Of a stretch of DNA of 64,000 nt, positions 25,690 through 36,180 are shown piece after piece. The translations under genes were made by a program, and so were the position numbers. This DNA comes from Marsupella aquatica (taxonomy: Eukaryota; Marchantiophyta), in assembly GCA_973895155.1 (NCBI GenBank), contig OZ316897.1, forward strand, positions 22,568,001-22,632,000, in the 5' to 3' direction. Below the pieces are notes generated by a model that did no database searches, had not been told where the DNA came from, and saw only the letters and a program-made list of their open reading frames with translations. Positions within the stretch are counted from its first letter, which is position 1. Every line of letters starts with the position of its first letter.

Positions 25690-26782
25690 ATCGACGATAG
25701 ATGGCCCGAGCTTGAGCACGCTGTAAGGTGACTGAAATGCGTTGGCGAAAGTGTGTGGTCAAATCAGATAGTGGGGGTCCGGTGGGACCCATTCGGCCAT
25801 GAACATCCCGGGCAGCTTGCCCAAGAAGCCCATCAAACTGAGGATGAAGACGCCCAAATAGCTCTAGAGCAAGGGGGAGGAAGCTGTCGGATGAAGCTCA
25901 TGCAGCATATTTGGCCTCCTTCGTTGTTGCCGCACGTGACGCTGCTACCCCTGCCGTTGTTGCCGTTGTCCCAAGGATGTCTTGGCGCAATGAGTTTGCC
26001 ACCACTACATCTGCCAAAGTACGTTGACCCTCCCGGACCATGGTAAGATCCACCCGTAACCGCTGTGATGGAGGAGCAAGTAACTCGAGTACCACCTCCC
26101 GCCGCATGCATACCAAAGAGCCAGAGAGGACCTGAGCAGTCGCATCTCGCACAGCATCATGAACAATAATGGTTTCACCTCCCAAACTGCACCGAAGAAG
26201 ATGGACACCTGTGGCATCACAAGGCTTTCCACAAGTGCAAGAAGGAGGTAAACCTGCAAGAAGTGGATGGGGCAGCCCCATACGAAGACGCATGGCTGTG
26301 GAGAACTCCGCCGAAGACATCCGCAAATGAGGAATGACTGGATTGGCCTGAAGCCATCCTCCTGCGCCCTTCCCTCCAGAAGAAAGAATCCAAGCTCGGT
26401 CCGTGTCAGGTGCCTCGGAGAGAATGCTGGAAAGGGTGAAAGCGTGCATACGCCCAGCGAGGTCTGCCTGAAGACGGACGGGGTCCAAGGATAAAAACTC
26501 CTGAAAAGAAGGTAACGTAGCACGAACAGGATCTGGTAATGATGACCGTGCCGCGCGCAAATGAACCTGAAATGGGAGGGAACCCTCCTCTACCTCCATG
26601 AGAGATGAAAGTAAAAAAGGGCGATCCTCAATAAGGAAACGATCGGCCAGCAATGAGAAGGCGGCCGCCCACGCACCCAAAAAGGCCAAAGGTGCAAGGC
26701 TCTCAATGGAAGTAAGACCAAAATCACCCTGCAAAATAGGAAGACCGAGTTGTCGATGAAGCCACGGAGATGAGAGCAACAT
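25690..26782 (-). pseudogene. LINE C-terminal part: cysteine motif and restriction-like endonuclease, with a stop
   Basis: The frame entering at 26782 carries the motif CTCGKPCDATGVHLLRC, the CCHC-type knuckle seen upstream of the endonuclease in RLE LINEs. It is followed by VHDAVRDA, then RVDLTMV and LADVVV, which fit the D...DV core of a PD-(D/E)XK nuclease, and then TKEAKYA. A TGA at about 25898 interrupts the frame, but the same frame continues with FLPLALELFGRLHPQFD, the usual close of this endonuclease. The family nicks target DNA to prime reverse transcription. This copy cannot make the full protein unless the stop is read through. Confidence 0.75.
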
Positions 26783-26790
26783 ACTCGGCC

Positions 26791-27973
26791 CTAAAAGAGA
26801 GGCCAGAGTCTCATGAATGGAGACATCAAATGCTCGAAGGTGGAGACAAAGATCCTCGGTAGGGGATGCGTCCTAGCCAGATAAGACGCACGAGGGTGGA
26901 TGCACCTCAACAACATCCCAAATGCTGCCTGAGAATCTGCTAACTTAGGGAGCATAGGAGTAGGGGCTAAGGCAGTCTGTAGAGCGTCAGCGATGAAAGA
27001 TGAGCAAAAGGAGGCGGTACCGACTGGAGAGCCAAGGACCCGAAGACCATCGGCTGGACGTAAGAACCCAGGGGGAAGCACAAGATCAGAGGGTAACCCA
27101 GCTGGACTCCATGCACGACTCTTCATAGGCTGAACCCGTAAACCGAGGCCCATCAAATGGGTGGAAAGAGTGGCGAGGGCAAAAGTAACCACGGCAGGAG
27201 GACCAATGATGTGGGTGTCATCTGAAAGGGAGGGGAAGATACACTGGGGGTGGGCCATGGCGGCCTCCCGTAAAGCTGTAAAATGGGCAATGGCAAAAAG
27301 AGGCCCACCCAAAGGGTCACCCTGACGTGTACCTCTACAGAAGAAAGAGTGGTATACACTCCTATAGAGGAGTGATGACTATAGAAGAGTGGGGCCTCGA
27401 GTCCATAAAAACAACGGACAAAGGGGATCAGAGACTGGATGTCTGGATCCGCCGCCCTCAAAGCACGAAAAATGGCTGCCCGAGAAACCGTATTAAAAGC
27501 GTTAGAGACATCAACCTGGAGGACAAGTGGAGGTCCAAGGTAGCTCGAATACCCGTAATAACTGTCTCACAACCGCCAGGAACGCCCACTGCAAACTGAT
27601 GTGGAGAGAGATGATCCAATAGTGCAGAGCAAAACTGCGAGGAAAGTGTGCGAGACACCAGACAAAGAAAAACCTCCCCAATAGCAATTGGCCGAACACC
27701 CGGTGAAGACTTAGCCATGGCCAATAAATGAGAAGCACTCAAGAGCTGAGAGACGGGAGGAGGCAAACGACCGGCTGCAATACACTGGCAAAAGGAGAAG
27801 AAAACTGGAAAACCAGACTGAGGATCCTCAGGGGGGAATAAATCACGAAAATGCTCAAAGACATAGCCGGAGGGGCCACCAGCAGCGCAACGCGGGGCAT
27901 GGAGGAAGGCATAGGTGAAGTGGTCCCTACTAAACTGAAGATCCTCCTCAGGCTCAAAATCCTCTACGAACAA
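26791..27973 (-). pseudogene. LINE reverse transcriptase domain, frameshifted
   Basis: Reading down the minus strand from 27973, the frame gives GGPSGYVFEHFRDLF (RT block with GxSGxxxEH), GVRPIAIGEVF and FAVGVPGGCETVITGIRATL. At about 27510 the homology jumps to another frame with NTVSRAAIFRALRAADP, the block just after the catalytic DVxNAFN. Near 27310 it jumps again, to the frame with GGPLFAIAHF and SLSDDTHIIGP. The usual (F/Y)xDD box reads LSDD here. The enzyme would copy its own RNA at a nicked target; two frameshifts inactivate it. Confidence 0.85.
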
Positions 27974-27991
27974 AGGGAGCTGATCATGGGG

Positions 27992-28981
27992 CTACAGATG
28001 GAGATCCTGAAGGGCCGTCGAGGTGACCTCGCCAGGGGGGGCTGGTGTGGTGGGAGAAAGGGCCTGGACAGCCCGACGATATTCACCAGCCTGGGCTAAA
28101 CGACAAGAGCGATGAAGACGTCTATGCTCAGGAGGATGAGAGTGGCGAGCTGGGTCAGACAAAGCACGGGCGGTAAAAGACCGGGCGTGAAGAAAGTACT
28201 CTTCCTGAAGCTGCTCCAAATCTCCCCGCAAAAAATGATGGATACAAGAGGCAGTCTCACGGTGACCCACACGACCACCATGACTAGGGAGGGTAAGAGT
28301 CCACTGTGGAAAAAGCATCAGTAAAGACCAGTAGGAGATCTCCATAGGATGCGCCAAGATAAGCTACATGAGTTGCAACAAGGAGGACCGAACTAAAGGG
28401 CGCAGCGCTAGAGGAATGTGGTTATAAAGGCGAGGTCTAATGTACCTTGGATGGTAGGCTGGAAGGGGGTCTAGAGTGCGAACCCAACTCCATGCCTGCT
28501 CGGGAGCCTCCAAGGAGGGAGGGGCAGAGCTAACAGGGTCAATAGGGAGCTGAGGCTGGGATTGTGCTTGCTGGCAACGATGGCACCGCCCCCGCTCGCG
28601 ATGATGAGGGAGGGAGATGCCCACCCATCCACAGTCAGGACAAGTATGCAGGGGACGCTCGTCCGGGGAGGGAGCAGGGAAAGACTGGACAGGAGGTGGG
28701 GGTGGAACAGATCTGGATGAGGAGGCCGGAGGAGGATGGTAAATGGGTGGAGGGGGAATGGGGTGGGGAGAGGAGCCAGGGCGACGATGGGGTGGACAGT
28801 AGACTGGGGGGATTGGCAAAGCATCGGGCATGGGGTCATCACGAAGATGAGAGAGATCCAATGAAGAAGAGCAAACACGAAGACGACCACGAGGGGGTGG
28901 GGAGGACGGGGGAGAAGTGTGTGGTGAGGCTGGGCGCTTGCCCCGCGCCAACACTCTCAACGCAGACATGACGGGCCACAA
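27992..28981 (-). pseudogene. LINE N-terminal region with zinc-finger-like motif
   Basis: The frame from 28981 to 28364 is rich in Pro and Ser over its first 130 residues. It then carries CPDCGWVGISLPHHRERGRC, a C2H2/CCHC-like finger as found at the N-terminus of RLE LINEs, where it helps DNA binding. The homologous region appears to continue in another frame at 28357-27992, with RVGHRETASCIHHFL and a basic stretch, so a frameshift lies near 28360. The start codon is not certain. Confidence 0.55.
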
Positions 28982-29074
28982 CCCGGTAAAAGCAAAAACA
29001 CATCAAGAAGCGACAAAAGGCCCAACCAAGGCATGTGAAAAGAAAGGGGAGGTGATGGAGAGAGCCCACCGCAT

Positions 29075-29214
29075 CAGGTCGAGAAACGGCACCAACTGCC
29101 AGCCTAGAAAACCATTGAGCAGGTGCATTTATTGTTACTCCTCATGTCAGGTCGAGAAACGGCACCAACTGCCAGCCTAGAAAACCATTGAGCAGGTGCA
29201 TTTATTGTTACTCC
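29075..29214. repeat. 73-bp tandem duplication next to LINE 5' end
   Basis: Copies begin at 29075 and 29148 with 'caggtcgagaaacggcac' and are essentially identical up to 'tattgttactcc'. They abut the 5' side of the minus-strand LINE, and tandem 5' untranslated units are common in LINEs, but this link is an inference. Confidence 0.85.
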
Positions 29215-29244
29215 GAATGGAATGAGGAGTAACAATAAATGCAC
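29196..29244. repeat. Perfect 19-bp-stem hairpin
   Basis: The 19 bases GTGCATTTATTGTTACTCC at 29196 are followed, after an 11-base loop, by their exact reverse complement ending at 29244. The first copy of the tandem unit (29123-29145) is complementary to 29222-29244 over 23 bases. It could be a folded RNA end or an insertion scar. Confidence 0.8.
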
Positions 29245-29949
29245 ATCAAAAAGGAAAAAGAACAATAAATTTTATTATGGCAAATCTGCTTTTTTACTTA
29301 GGCCGGTGCCACTGGGCATAACACAGTGTGCTGGTATTCTTTATGTGCATTTCACTGGAAAAGCAGGAAATTGGCTACCTTATCCTAAACTATAATACAC
29401 AGTTGCGCCAAAAAATGGCGTGGTCGTCATTCAAATTTGGAGTGTCCTTTTGGGTGAGAATAATTGAAACCTGTAAATATGGAACCAATAAGGGGAGGGG
29501 AAAAAAAAGGAACATGAGAAAACCTGGTACAGGGTTTGGTGTGCACAAAACAAGTACACAAAGATGCACAAGACAGGTACTATTGTACCTTCAGGTACAA
29601 CATATGAGCTCATTACTCTTAGGAGCCCCAGGTACAAGGTATAAAGGGGATAGAGAAAGGAGGTACAATTGTACCATCAGAGTACAACTTTTAAGAGAGA
29701 GGGAAGAACGTAGCTTCTTTCCTTTTGGAGTTTGGAGCTCTCTATTCCAAGCCTTGTGAGCTTATAAGGGCTCCAGGCATTTAATGAGTACTTTTAAGCA
29801 ACAACAACTACCCAATGGCAAGAAGAGGGAGTGTGAAGAGGAGCAATACCCATTACCCAATAGCTAGAAGAGGGAGAGCGATGAGGGAGAGTGAAGAGGA
29901 AGGGATGATGACTCCTGAGACTACCCTGGCCCTGGCCTCATCCAAACAA

Positions 29950-30243
29950 CGTAGTTTTTAGGTGCAAACTTTTGCCAAATTCCACCTCCCCAAAATATGT
30001 TCACCACTTTTTCCGTCACTTTTGCCAAAAAATTGCTAGATTCATACCATTGGCCACTCTCCCACCAAATCATGGACCCCATTTGCCAAAATCTAACCGT
30101 TGTACGTCAATCTAGGGATATCTGATGAAAAAGATATAATTCAAGAAAAATTGTTGAAGAATACTCCTAGCATTTCCTTCCTTTGAGAGGCTGACATTTG
30201 TCACACTGGCCAAAAACAAAAAATAATGTTGTAAAAAATGCTA
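29950..30243 (-). mobile_element. Possible diverged, inverted copy of the hAT-like MITE
   Basis: On the reverse complement the order of landmarks resembles the MITEs at 24500 and 33495: 'tagcattttt' near the start, 'ggccagtgtgacaaatg', 'aacggttagatttt', 'tggcaaatggggtc', then 'tctagcaattttttggc'. Ends and target duplication could not be fixed, so this is a weaker call. Confidence 0.4.
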
Positions 30244-30519
30244 GACCCAACATCCCGGGGTGGAACGAAACCCGAGACCCCAAGGTCCCATCCCCAACCT
30301 AACTCAATCTTGCCCCGGGTTCCAACTCCCCAACAACCCCTCAGTTGTTGTAATTATGTCTTGCCACTTTGTTTAGCACAGGAAGAGGCATGGGGTGGGG
30401 GCCAAAATATCTGGACTAAAGTTGGTCCGGGGGTGGCAGGTCCTCTAATGTTGGAAAGTGTTGCAAACCACACCACCACCCCAGGGGGGCATGGTATTGG
30501 CGAGTAAGGAGCCGAGTAA

Positions 30520-31075
30520 ACTTGGATGAGGTTACCAAAGGGGTTCCATGCAAGGGGTAGGCAAATTGTTTTGTTGAAAAGTGGGCTGAGTCGTGCCGTT
30601 GCCCCAAGGGGAATTGGCATTGGGGCAGCCACAGCCAAGTAAGCGGCCACGGTCAACTTTAAGCAAACTAAGCTTAAAGTAACCAAAAAAATTGGGGTTA
30701 CTGATGGGGTTCCAAGATATATGCAAGGGTAGGGAAAGGGCCGTTGAAAAGTCAGCCAAGCTGCTCCGTTACTCGGGGGGGTCTTGACATTGGGGCGGTC
30801 AATGCCAATTAAGCTATTGCGGCGACTTTAAGTAAGAACTCTAAGGTAGCCAAAACTTTGGGCCCAATGGGGTTCTAAGATGCAAGGGGTAGTGAAGAGT
30901 TGTTGAAAAGTCAGCCAAGCCGTGTCATTATCCCAAGGGGTCTTGGCATCCCGCTCGGCATTGGGGCGGCCAAAGCCAAGTAAGCAGCCATGGTAACTTT
31001 AAGTAAAAAGCTTAAAGTAACAAAAACTTTGGGGTTATCAATGGGGCTTCAGGATGCAAGGGGTGGCAAAAAAGT
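30520..31075. repeat. 160-170-bp tandem array, about three units
   Basis: Units share 'gttgaaaagt', 'cattggggc', 'gccaagtaagc' and 'aagcttaaagtaac'. The marker 'gttgaaaa' recurs at 30573, 30743 and 30902. The units differ by substitutions and indels. The array lies just 5' of the 35-bp minisatellite and may belong to the same mobile element. Confidence 0.75.
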
Positions 31076-31099
31076 GGCAACAACTTAACAACTTTTTTT

Positions 31100-32445
31100 A
31101 CTTAACATGGTTTACTAGCACTATTTTCAATTGTACTTAAGAACATCTTTTACTTCACAACTTACATCTTTGTCTAATGACATCCCTTTACTTATCGACC
31201 ATTTTGTACTTAACAAAAAAATACTTAATAACATCTTTCGTGAAACATCATCTTTTACTTGACAACATCTTGGACATAAAGACATCTTTGGTGCAACGAC
31301 ATCTTTTACTTCACAACATTTTTCACATAAGAACATTTTTTCTTCACGACACCTTAATTTGGCATCTCGACATCATAGTTCTTAATGACATCTTTTTACT
31401 TCACAACATCTTTCACATATTAACAACTTCTTTGGCAACATGACATCTTTTTTCTTAACGACATCTTTGGCAACATGACATCTTTTTATTTAAAAAAATC
31501 TTTGACAACACAACGTGTTTTTACTTAACAAAATTGTTGGCAACATCACCTTTTTTCATGACAACATCTTTGGCAACACAACATATTTTTTCTTAATGAC
31601 ATCTTTTGTGCAACGCACGGGTATTGAGCCATCTTTCACATATTAATGACATATTGGGTGAAATGACACCTTTTTATTTATAACATCTTTTACTTCACAA
31701 TCACTTAGTTTGGCAAAATGACACCTTTTTCTTAACGCCATCTTTCACATAATGACATCTTTGGAAAAATGACTTCTTTTTTCTTAACGACATCTTTTTA
31801 CTTCATGACATCTTTCAGATAACAACATCTTGGGCGACACAACATCTTTTGTGCAATGCACTGATATTTTTCCTCAATGATGTCTTGGCCAACACGACAT
31901 CTGTTTTCTCAACGACGTCTTGGCCGACACGACTCTTTTTTCATAATGATGTCTTGCCCGACACAACATATTTTCTCTCAACGACGTCTTGGCCGACATG
32001 ACATCTTTTTTCTCAACGACTTCAAGATTTGCCAACACAAGATCCTTTATCTCAATGATTTCTTGGCCGGTCACACGACATCTTTTTTATCAATGAGATC
32101 TTGGCCAACACGACATCATTTTTCTCAACGACCTCTTGGCCAATACAACTTTTTTTCTCAACAACCTCTTGGTCGACACGACATCTTTTTTCTCAACATA
32201 ATCTTGGCCGACATGACATCTTAGTTGACACGACATCTTTTGTTCTCAACGACATCTTGGCCGACACGACATATTTTGTTTATCATCAACATCTTGCCGA
32301 CACGACATCTTTTGTTCTCAAAAATTTCTTGGGCGACACGACATCTTTCTTCTCAACAACCTCTTGGCCGACATGACCTCTTTTGTTCTCAACGACATCT
32401 TGGCCGTCACGACATCTTTTGTGCAACGCACGGGTATTGAGCTAG
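31100..32445 (+). mobile_element. Minisatellite ending in a Helitron-like 3' terminus
   Basis: From about 31100 the sequence is an array built on 'acatctttt', 'cttaacgac' and 'atctttggc'. From 31860 it becomes a regular 35-bp unit with 'gacatcttttttctcaacg' and 'acgtcttggccgac' halves. It ends at 32421-32445 with GTGCAACGCAC, a short hairpin, followed by 'gggtattgag' and CTAG, with T next. A 3' hairpin a few bases before CTRR, inserted at A/T, is the Helitron hallmark. An internal copy of the same terminal motif lies at 31608-31628. No 5' end (TC) or RepHel gene was found, so this would be a non-autonomous copy. Confidence 0.6.
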
Positions 32446-32508
32446 TGGAACCATATTTCAGGAAGGGAGGGCATCTCTTGTCCACAAAAAGTCTGCCTCA
32501 CAACAAGA

Positions 32509-32640
32509 ACTCCTTATGTACTAGCCATCAAATAATTTTATGACCTTTATGAGATCTCATTTATGGACTTATTTTCCTTATACTGGCCATAAAATAATTT
32601 TATGGTCTTTATGGTGTCTTATTTATGGCGCTGTTATGGA
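32509..32640 (+). repeat. Palindrome-bearing repeat, inverted partner of 25104-25230
   Basis: The block holds two versions of the ATAAAATAATTTTATG palindrome (32526-32542, one mismatch, and 32588-32604), each preceded by 'tactagccat' or 'tactggccat'. Its reverse complement matches 25104-25230. It directly follows the Helitron-like end. Confidence 0.7.
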
Positions 32641-33486
32641 CCAAAACTTTTTAAACATAATTCTTCACCTTTAGAACCGGCAATCAGGCTACTGGTACTG
32701 CAGTTCTGGAATCTATTAACCCCAAAACGTAAATTAGACAGTACTTGAAAAGGCAAAGAAACGTACTGTACCTCACATCAGGTACATCCGTGCTGAACTG
32801 CTGGATATCACTCATAGTCTCGTGTGCAACAATACTCTGAGCATACCATAACTATTTTAAATCCCATTGGTATTGTCATCAATGAAATGTGTCAAGGTCT
32901 CCCGCCCGAGTCCCAAAAGTCCCAAAAGGCACCATCACCCAGCACTTATCTATTCACTTAATGTACGATTTGTGTTATAAATGCCCATGGCATTATTTAC
33001 GCATTTTTTTACATATACATGATTTGCCCTATGTAATAAAGGTACGGGATGTCATCTCTTGCCGGGTCAAGGGACCCTTTGTACCCCAGGCTCTCGGTAT
33101 TGTGCATTTATGTCTTTTAGTGCCAAAATTGATAAATCTATGTGTCCACTCAAAGACAAAGTCACAAAGAGGATTTATGTACTTTAGTGCCAATATTTTG
33201 TGCATTTTTGTTGCATTTACAAAGTAAATTTTTTGTAGTGTCAGGGCACCACATGGTTGGCCTGTACTAATAGAGGGAATACACTTACACACAGTTCAAT
33301 GCAGGTTCACTTAATGATGCATGATGATGCCTGTGATCATCCTTGGTCAAGATTGTTTTGCTAGCAGCCACCGTCAGAAACAGATCGGTCAGCAGATAAT
33401 TATGACGATACACTGCACTCATGGGTTACGTGTACCACGTGCTGTAAAACGGCAGGGAATAGAGTCAATAGAAGGAGCACTGTACT

Positions 33487-33766
33487 ACCACAATCAGCGT
33501 ATATTTTAAGGATTTTAAGGATTTCACTTTTTAGCCACAGTGGCGAATGTAAAGTGTGTGAGAGAAGATACTCAGAAGATTTCATATTCAATTATTTTCA
33601 TGACCATTAGATTTCCCTAGATTTAAGGCTGACCATTAGATTCTGGCTAATGGGGCCTAGGATTAGGTGAAACAATGGCTGCTAATTTTTGCCAAAAGTG
33701 GCTAACGATTTTTGGGGAGGTGGAATCTAGCTAATATTCGCCACTAAAGAAAACACTGACCACAAT
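33487..33766 (+). mobile_element. hAT-like MITE, copy 2, with perfect 8-bp target duplication
   Basis: The element proper is 33495-33758 (264 bp), starting CAGCGTAT and ending AAACACTG. It is flanked on both sides by ACCACAAT (33487-33494 and 33759-33766). An 8-bp duplication with CAG...CTG ends is typical of hAT transposons. Subterminal 'gccacagtggcgaat' and 'attcgccactaaag' form the inner part of the inverted repeats. It has no open frame, so it depends on a transposase encoded elsewhere. Confidence 0.9.
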
Positions 33767-35109
33767 ACCAGAGTCGAGTCAGCAGCCACCACACTTCCAC
33801 ACGTTGACCCACTGCATACCTACTGTACCATGTCAAGAGAACGATACAGTTTCTGGATAAATGCACATTTCATACAAGCTTACCTTGGATTATTGTATGC
33901 CATCTTGTTCCTCTCTTTTTTGTTTTTTTAGGCACTCCAGGATAAGTAGTTTTTAAGCATTTTTTTAAAGTGCACATAGGGCTAAAATCATTTTGCTAAA
34001 TGATAAATTTCTAAGCGCTTACCCTGGATAAGTGATTAAATGCCCTTATATGTAAATGCATAAACTCCAGAAATGTCATTTATCGATAAAGACATGTCCA
34101 TTATTGGTAGAGTACATAATGCACTTAAAGAGTTTGGGCAAAAGAATTAGGGCAGGGATCAAAGTAAGAGGCTGACTACTGTTTCTTTTAGTCCAAATGG
34201 CAGATGGACCTATATTGAAGGGAAATACAATGCTGAGGCAATGGACCAGGCAGGAAGCTCCATAGTTGAAAGGGACTACTCAATCTATACTGCCGTCTGT
34301 ACTGAAGAAGTTGTGTAGGCCCAATGTAGGAATTGTAGTCCACTTTTGTTTTTACTATGCATTGGACACAGAATGTTGTCATTTTGAAATAAAGTCTGAT
34401 TTCACTGAATGTTGGTGTGATCTGGGTATATTGTAGTATTTACAATGTGCATGGTGAGTTTTGGAGTCCATATCATTGTTCATTCACTTGGTAGTGTTCA
34501 ATCTGCCATCGCCCACACAACTTGGTCTCAAATACCTAGAAACCCTGGATAATTACACATTTAACAAAGGATCCCAAATTAAGCACACTTATCAAGTCAT
34601 GCAACACCTGCTTTAGTACACTCCAGATTCTTCTTCCCGAGAGTGTGCATTTATCCAGAGTTCACTATCACAAAGTACAACAGTCCTGTCACATATAATA
34701 TTCAACAGCCATGTCAAGGAATTGAGCCCTTGAGGCAAGCATGTCCCCGCTGCTATCCGGGGAGGTTAATAATCTCGCATTGGACAGTACATGAATTACT
34801 TTTTTTCCTTTGTTCAATGAAAATGATATAAAAGCTCTTAGTGGACTCTCCCACATCCCAATAGTGACATAAGTAAGGAACTCATTTAAGGGTGAGCAGT
34901 CACGGATGGGACAGGACCGAGAGAGCGAGAGAACTGAACCAGAATCACAAAGTGAACAATAACGAGATAATCAAAACTCTCATCCACTACTTATATCTCT
35001 CGAGAGATATTTGATTGACCCTCAAAATGCAAAGTGTTTCATGATGGACCCATGAGTGATCCAGAACCTCAAATTAATGTACCCAAAAGCTCATGGAGTC
35101 TATCAAGTA

Positions 35110-35290
35110 AATCATTTTCAATTTAGGGGTCCATCAAATACATCTCTCCAGAAATCTCACCCACACACATATACCCTTCACACCTCTATTTGTGGAAATG
35201 AGATTGAACCTGGGACCTTTTTAGTTCCAAGCTAATCCCCTAGTCAAGTGACATAAGCCAGTTGGTTTGAACTTGCAAGCCAAGTACTCA
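35110..35290 (-). mobile_element. Possible tRNA-derived SINE
   Basis: On the minus strand, a box-B-like stretch GGTCCCAGGTTCAATCTC follows a tRNA-like head with 'ctggcttatgtcacttgac'. It is then followed by 'aggtgtgaagggtatatgtg' and 'tgggtgag', a layout seen in plant SINEs. No cloverleaf acceptor stem forms, so it is not a functional tRNA gene. No poly-A tail or target duplication was identified. Confidence 0.4.
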
Positions 35291-36040
35291 AGTGAGCCTG
35301 TTTTTCGATATGCAGTCTCATGATAAGTTAATTGCAAAGTGTTTGTCATGTTTCACATCACCTCAGCAATTTTAGCCACAAACACTTTGTGTGTATCATG
35401 ACCCAAGAAAGATAACAATTTGGGAGATTAGACAACTTTGAAAGGCAATGGGAGGCCAAAAAAAGTGTTGTGACCCATTTATTTACCTCTTGATTTATAA
35501 TATCATGTTTTCCAATTTAATTTCTTTACTTTAAAATGGTGACGTAACTCTAGTCATTAGATCTGATTGATTAACTCATTTCATCAATCACTGGCTAACA
35601 AAGAGGATAGTTATTGATAGTGTACAACAGTCACAAGAAAATGTGCATGCCATTGGAATTTTGGATTCATAGATCACATCACATGTTCATAAATAATGGT
35701 GATGGGATGCACAGTAAACCAGCAACACTTTGAGTTAGTCAATTTTTCTTTTCATGATGTATTTTGTATGCTACTGGTGTACATCAACATCCTGAGATGG
35801 AAGTCTGTTTCTCCTAAGATTTTTCTGAGTTGTTACCGAGCTTTGAGGCCTAGATACTAAATCATTTTGGACAAAACCAATTCCTCAAAACTATCTGATA
35901 ACACCCAACAAACCTATCACATGAAAGAGATTGAAGGGAAACAGACAAGGAAAAAACGAGTTGGGATCAGCAATGCAAATGAAAGAAAATGGGGGGAGCT
36001 CAAGGTTGGCCAAGGGGGAAAGAAATTTGAAACTGCAAGT

Positions 36041-36180
36041 TTAGGTTTAGATGAGACTTTTCAGCTTTAGCCACTAATTAGTTTTTACTTTGTCAAGATT
36101 TCAATTGTTTAGTTTAGGTGAGACTTTTCAGCTTTAGCCACAAATTTAGTTTTTACTTTTGTCAAGCTTTCAATTGTTTA
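36041..36180. repeat. 67-bp tandem duplication
   Basis: The block with 'gagacttttcagctttagcc' and 'tttcaattgtttag' occurs twice, with 'agactttt' at 36054 and 36121. A few small differences separate the copies. Confidence 0.85.

Larger units (their letters stand above)
25340..29075 (-). mobile_element. Decayed non-LTR retrotransposon (LINE) with RLE-type endonuclease
   Basis: This is a minus-strand element with, in order, a proline-rich N-terminus with a zinc-finger-like motif, a reverse transcriptase, and a C-terminal cysteine motif followed by a restriction-like endonuclease. The domain order is that of R2/NeSL/Hero-type LINEs. The reading frame is broken at least four times, so it is a dead copy. 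The 3' end is placed near 25340 because a second, truncated copy at 46705-46990 starts at the equivalent base. The 5' end is uncertain: coding sequence begins near 28981, and a 73-bp tandem repeat follows at 29075-29214 that may be its 5' untranslated region. Confidence 0.85.

Noticed and set aside
28564-28971. Plus-strand Gly/Asp/Glu-rich frame
   Set aside because: It is antisense to the proline-rich LINE N-terminus; composition alone explains the openness.
31877-32376. Repetitive protein frames (SQRRLGRHDIFF-like units)
   Set aside because: They are read-outs of the 35-bp minisatellite in several frames; a real gene would not be open in multiple frames of a satellite.
35150-35285. tRNA gene on the minus strand
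   Set aside because: A box-B-like stretch is present but no acceptor stem or complete cloverleaf; better explained as a SINE or tRNA relic.
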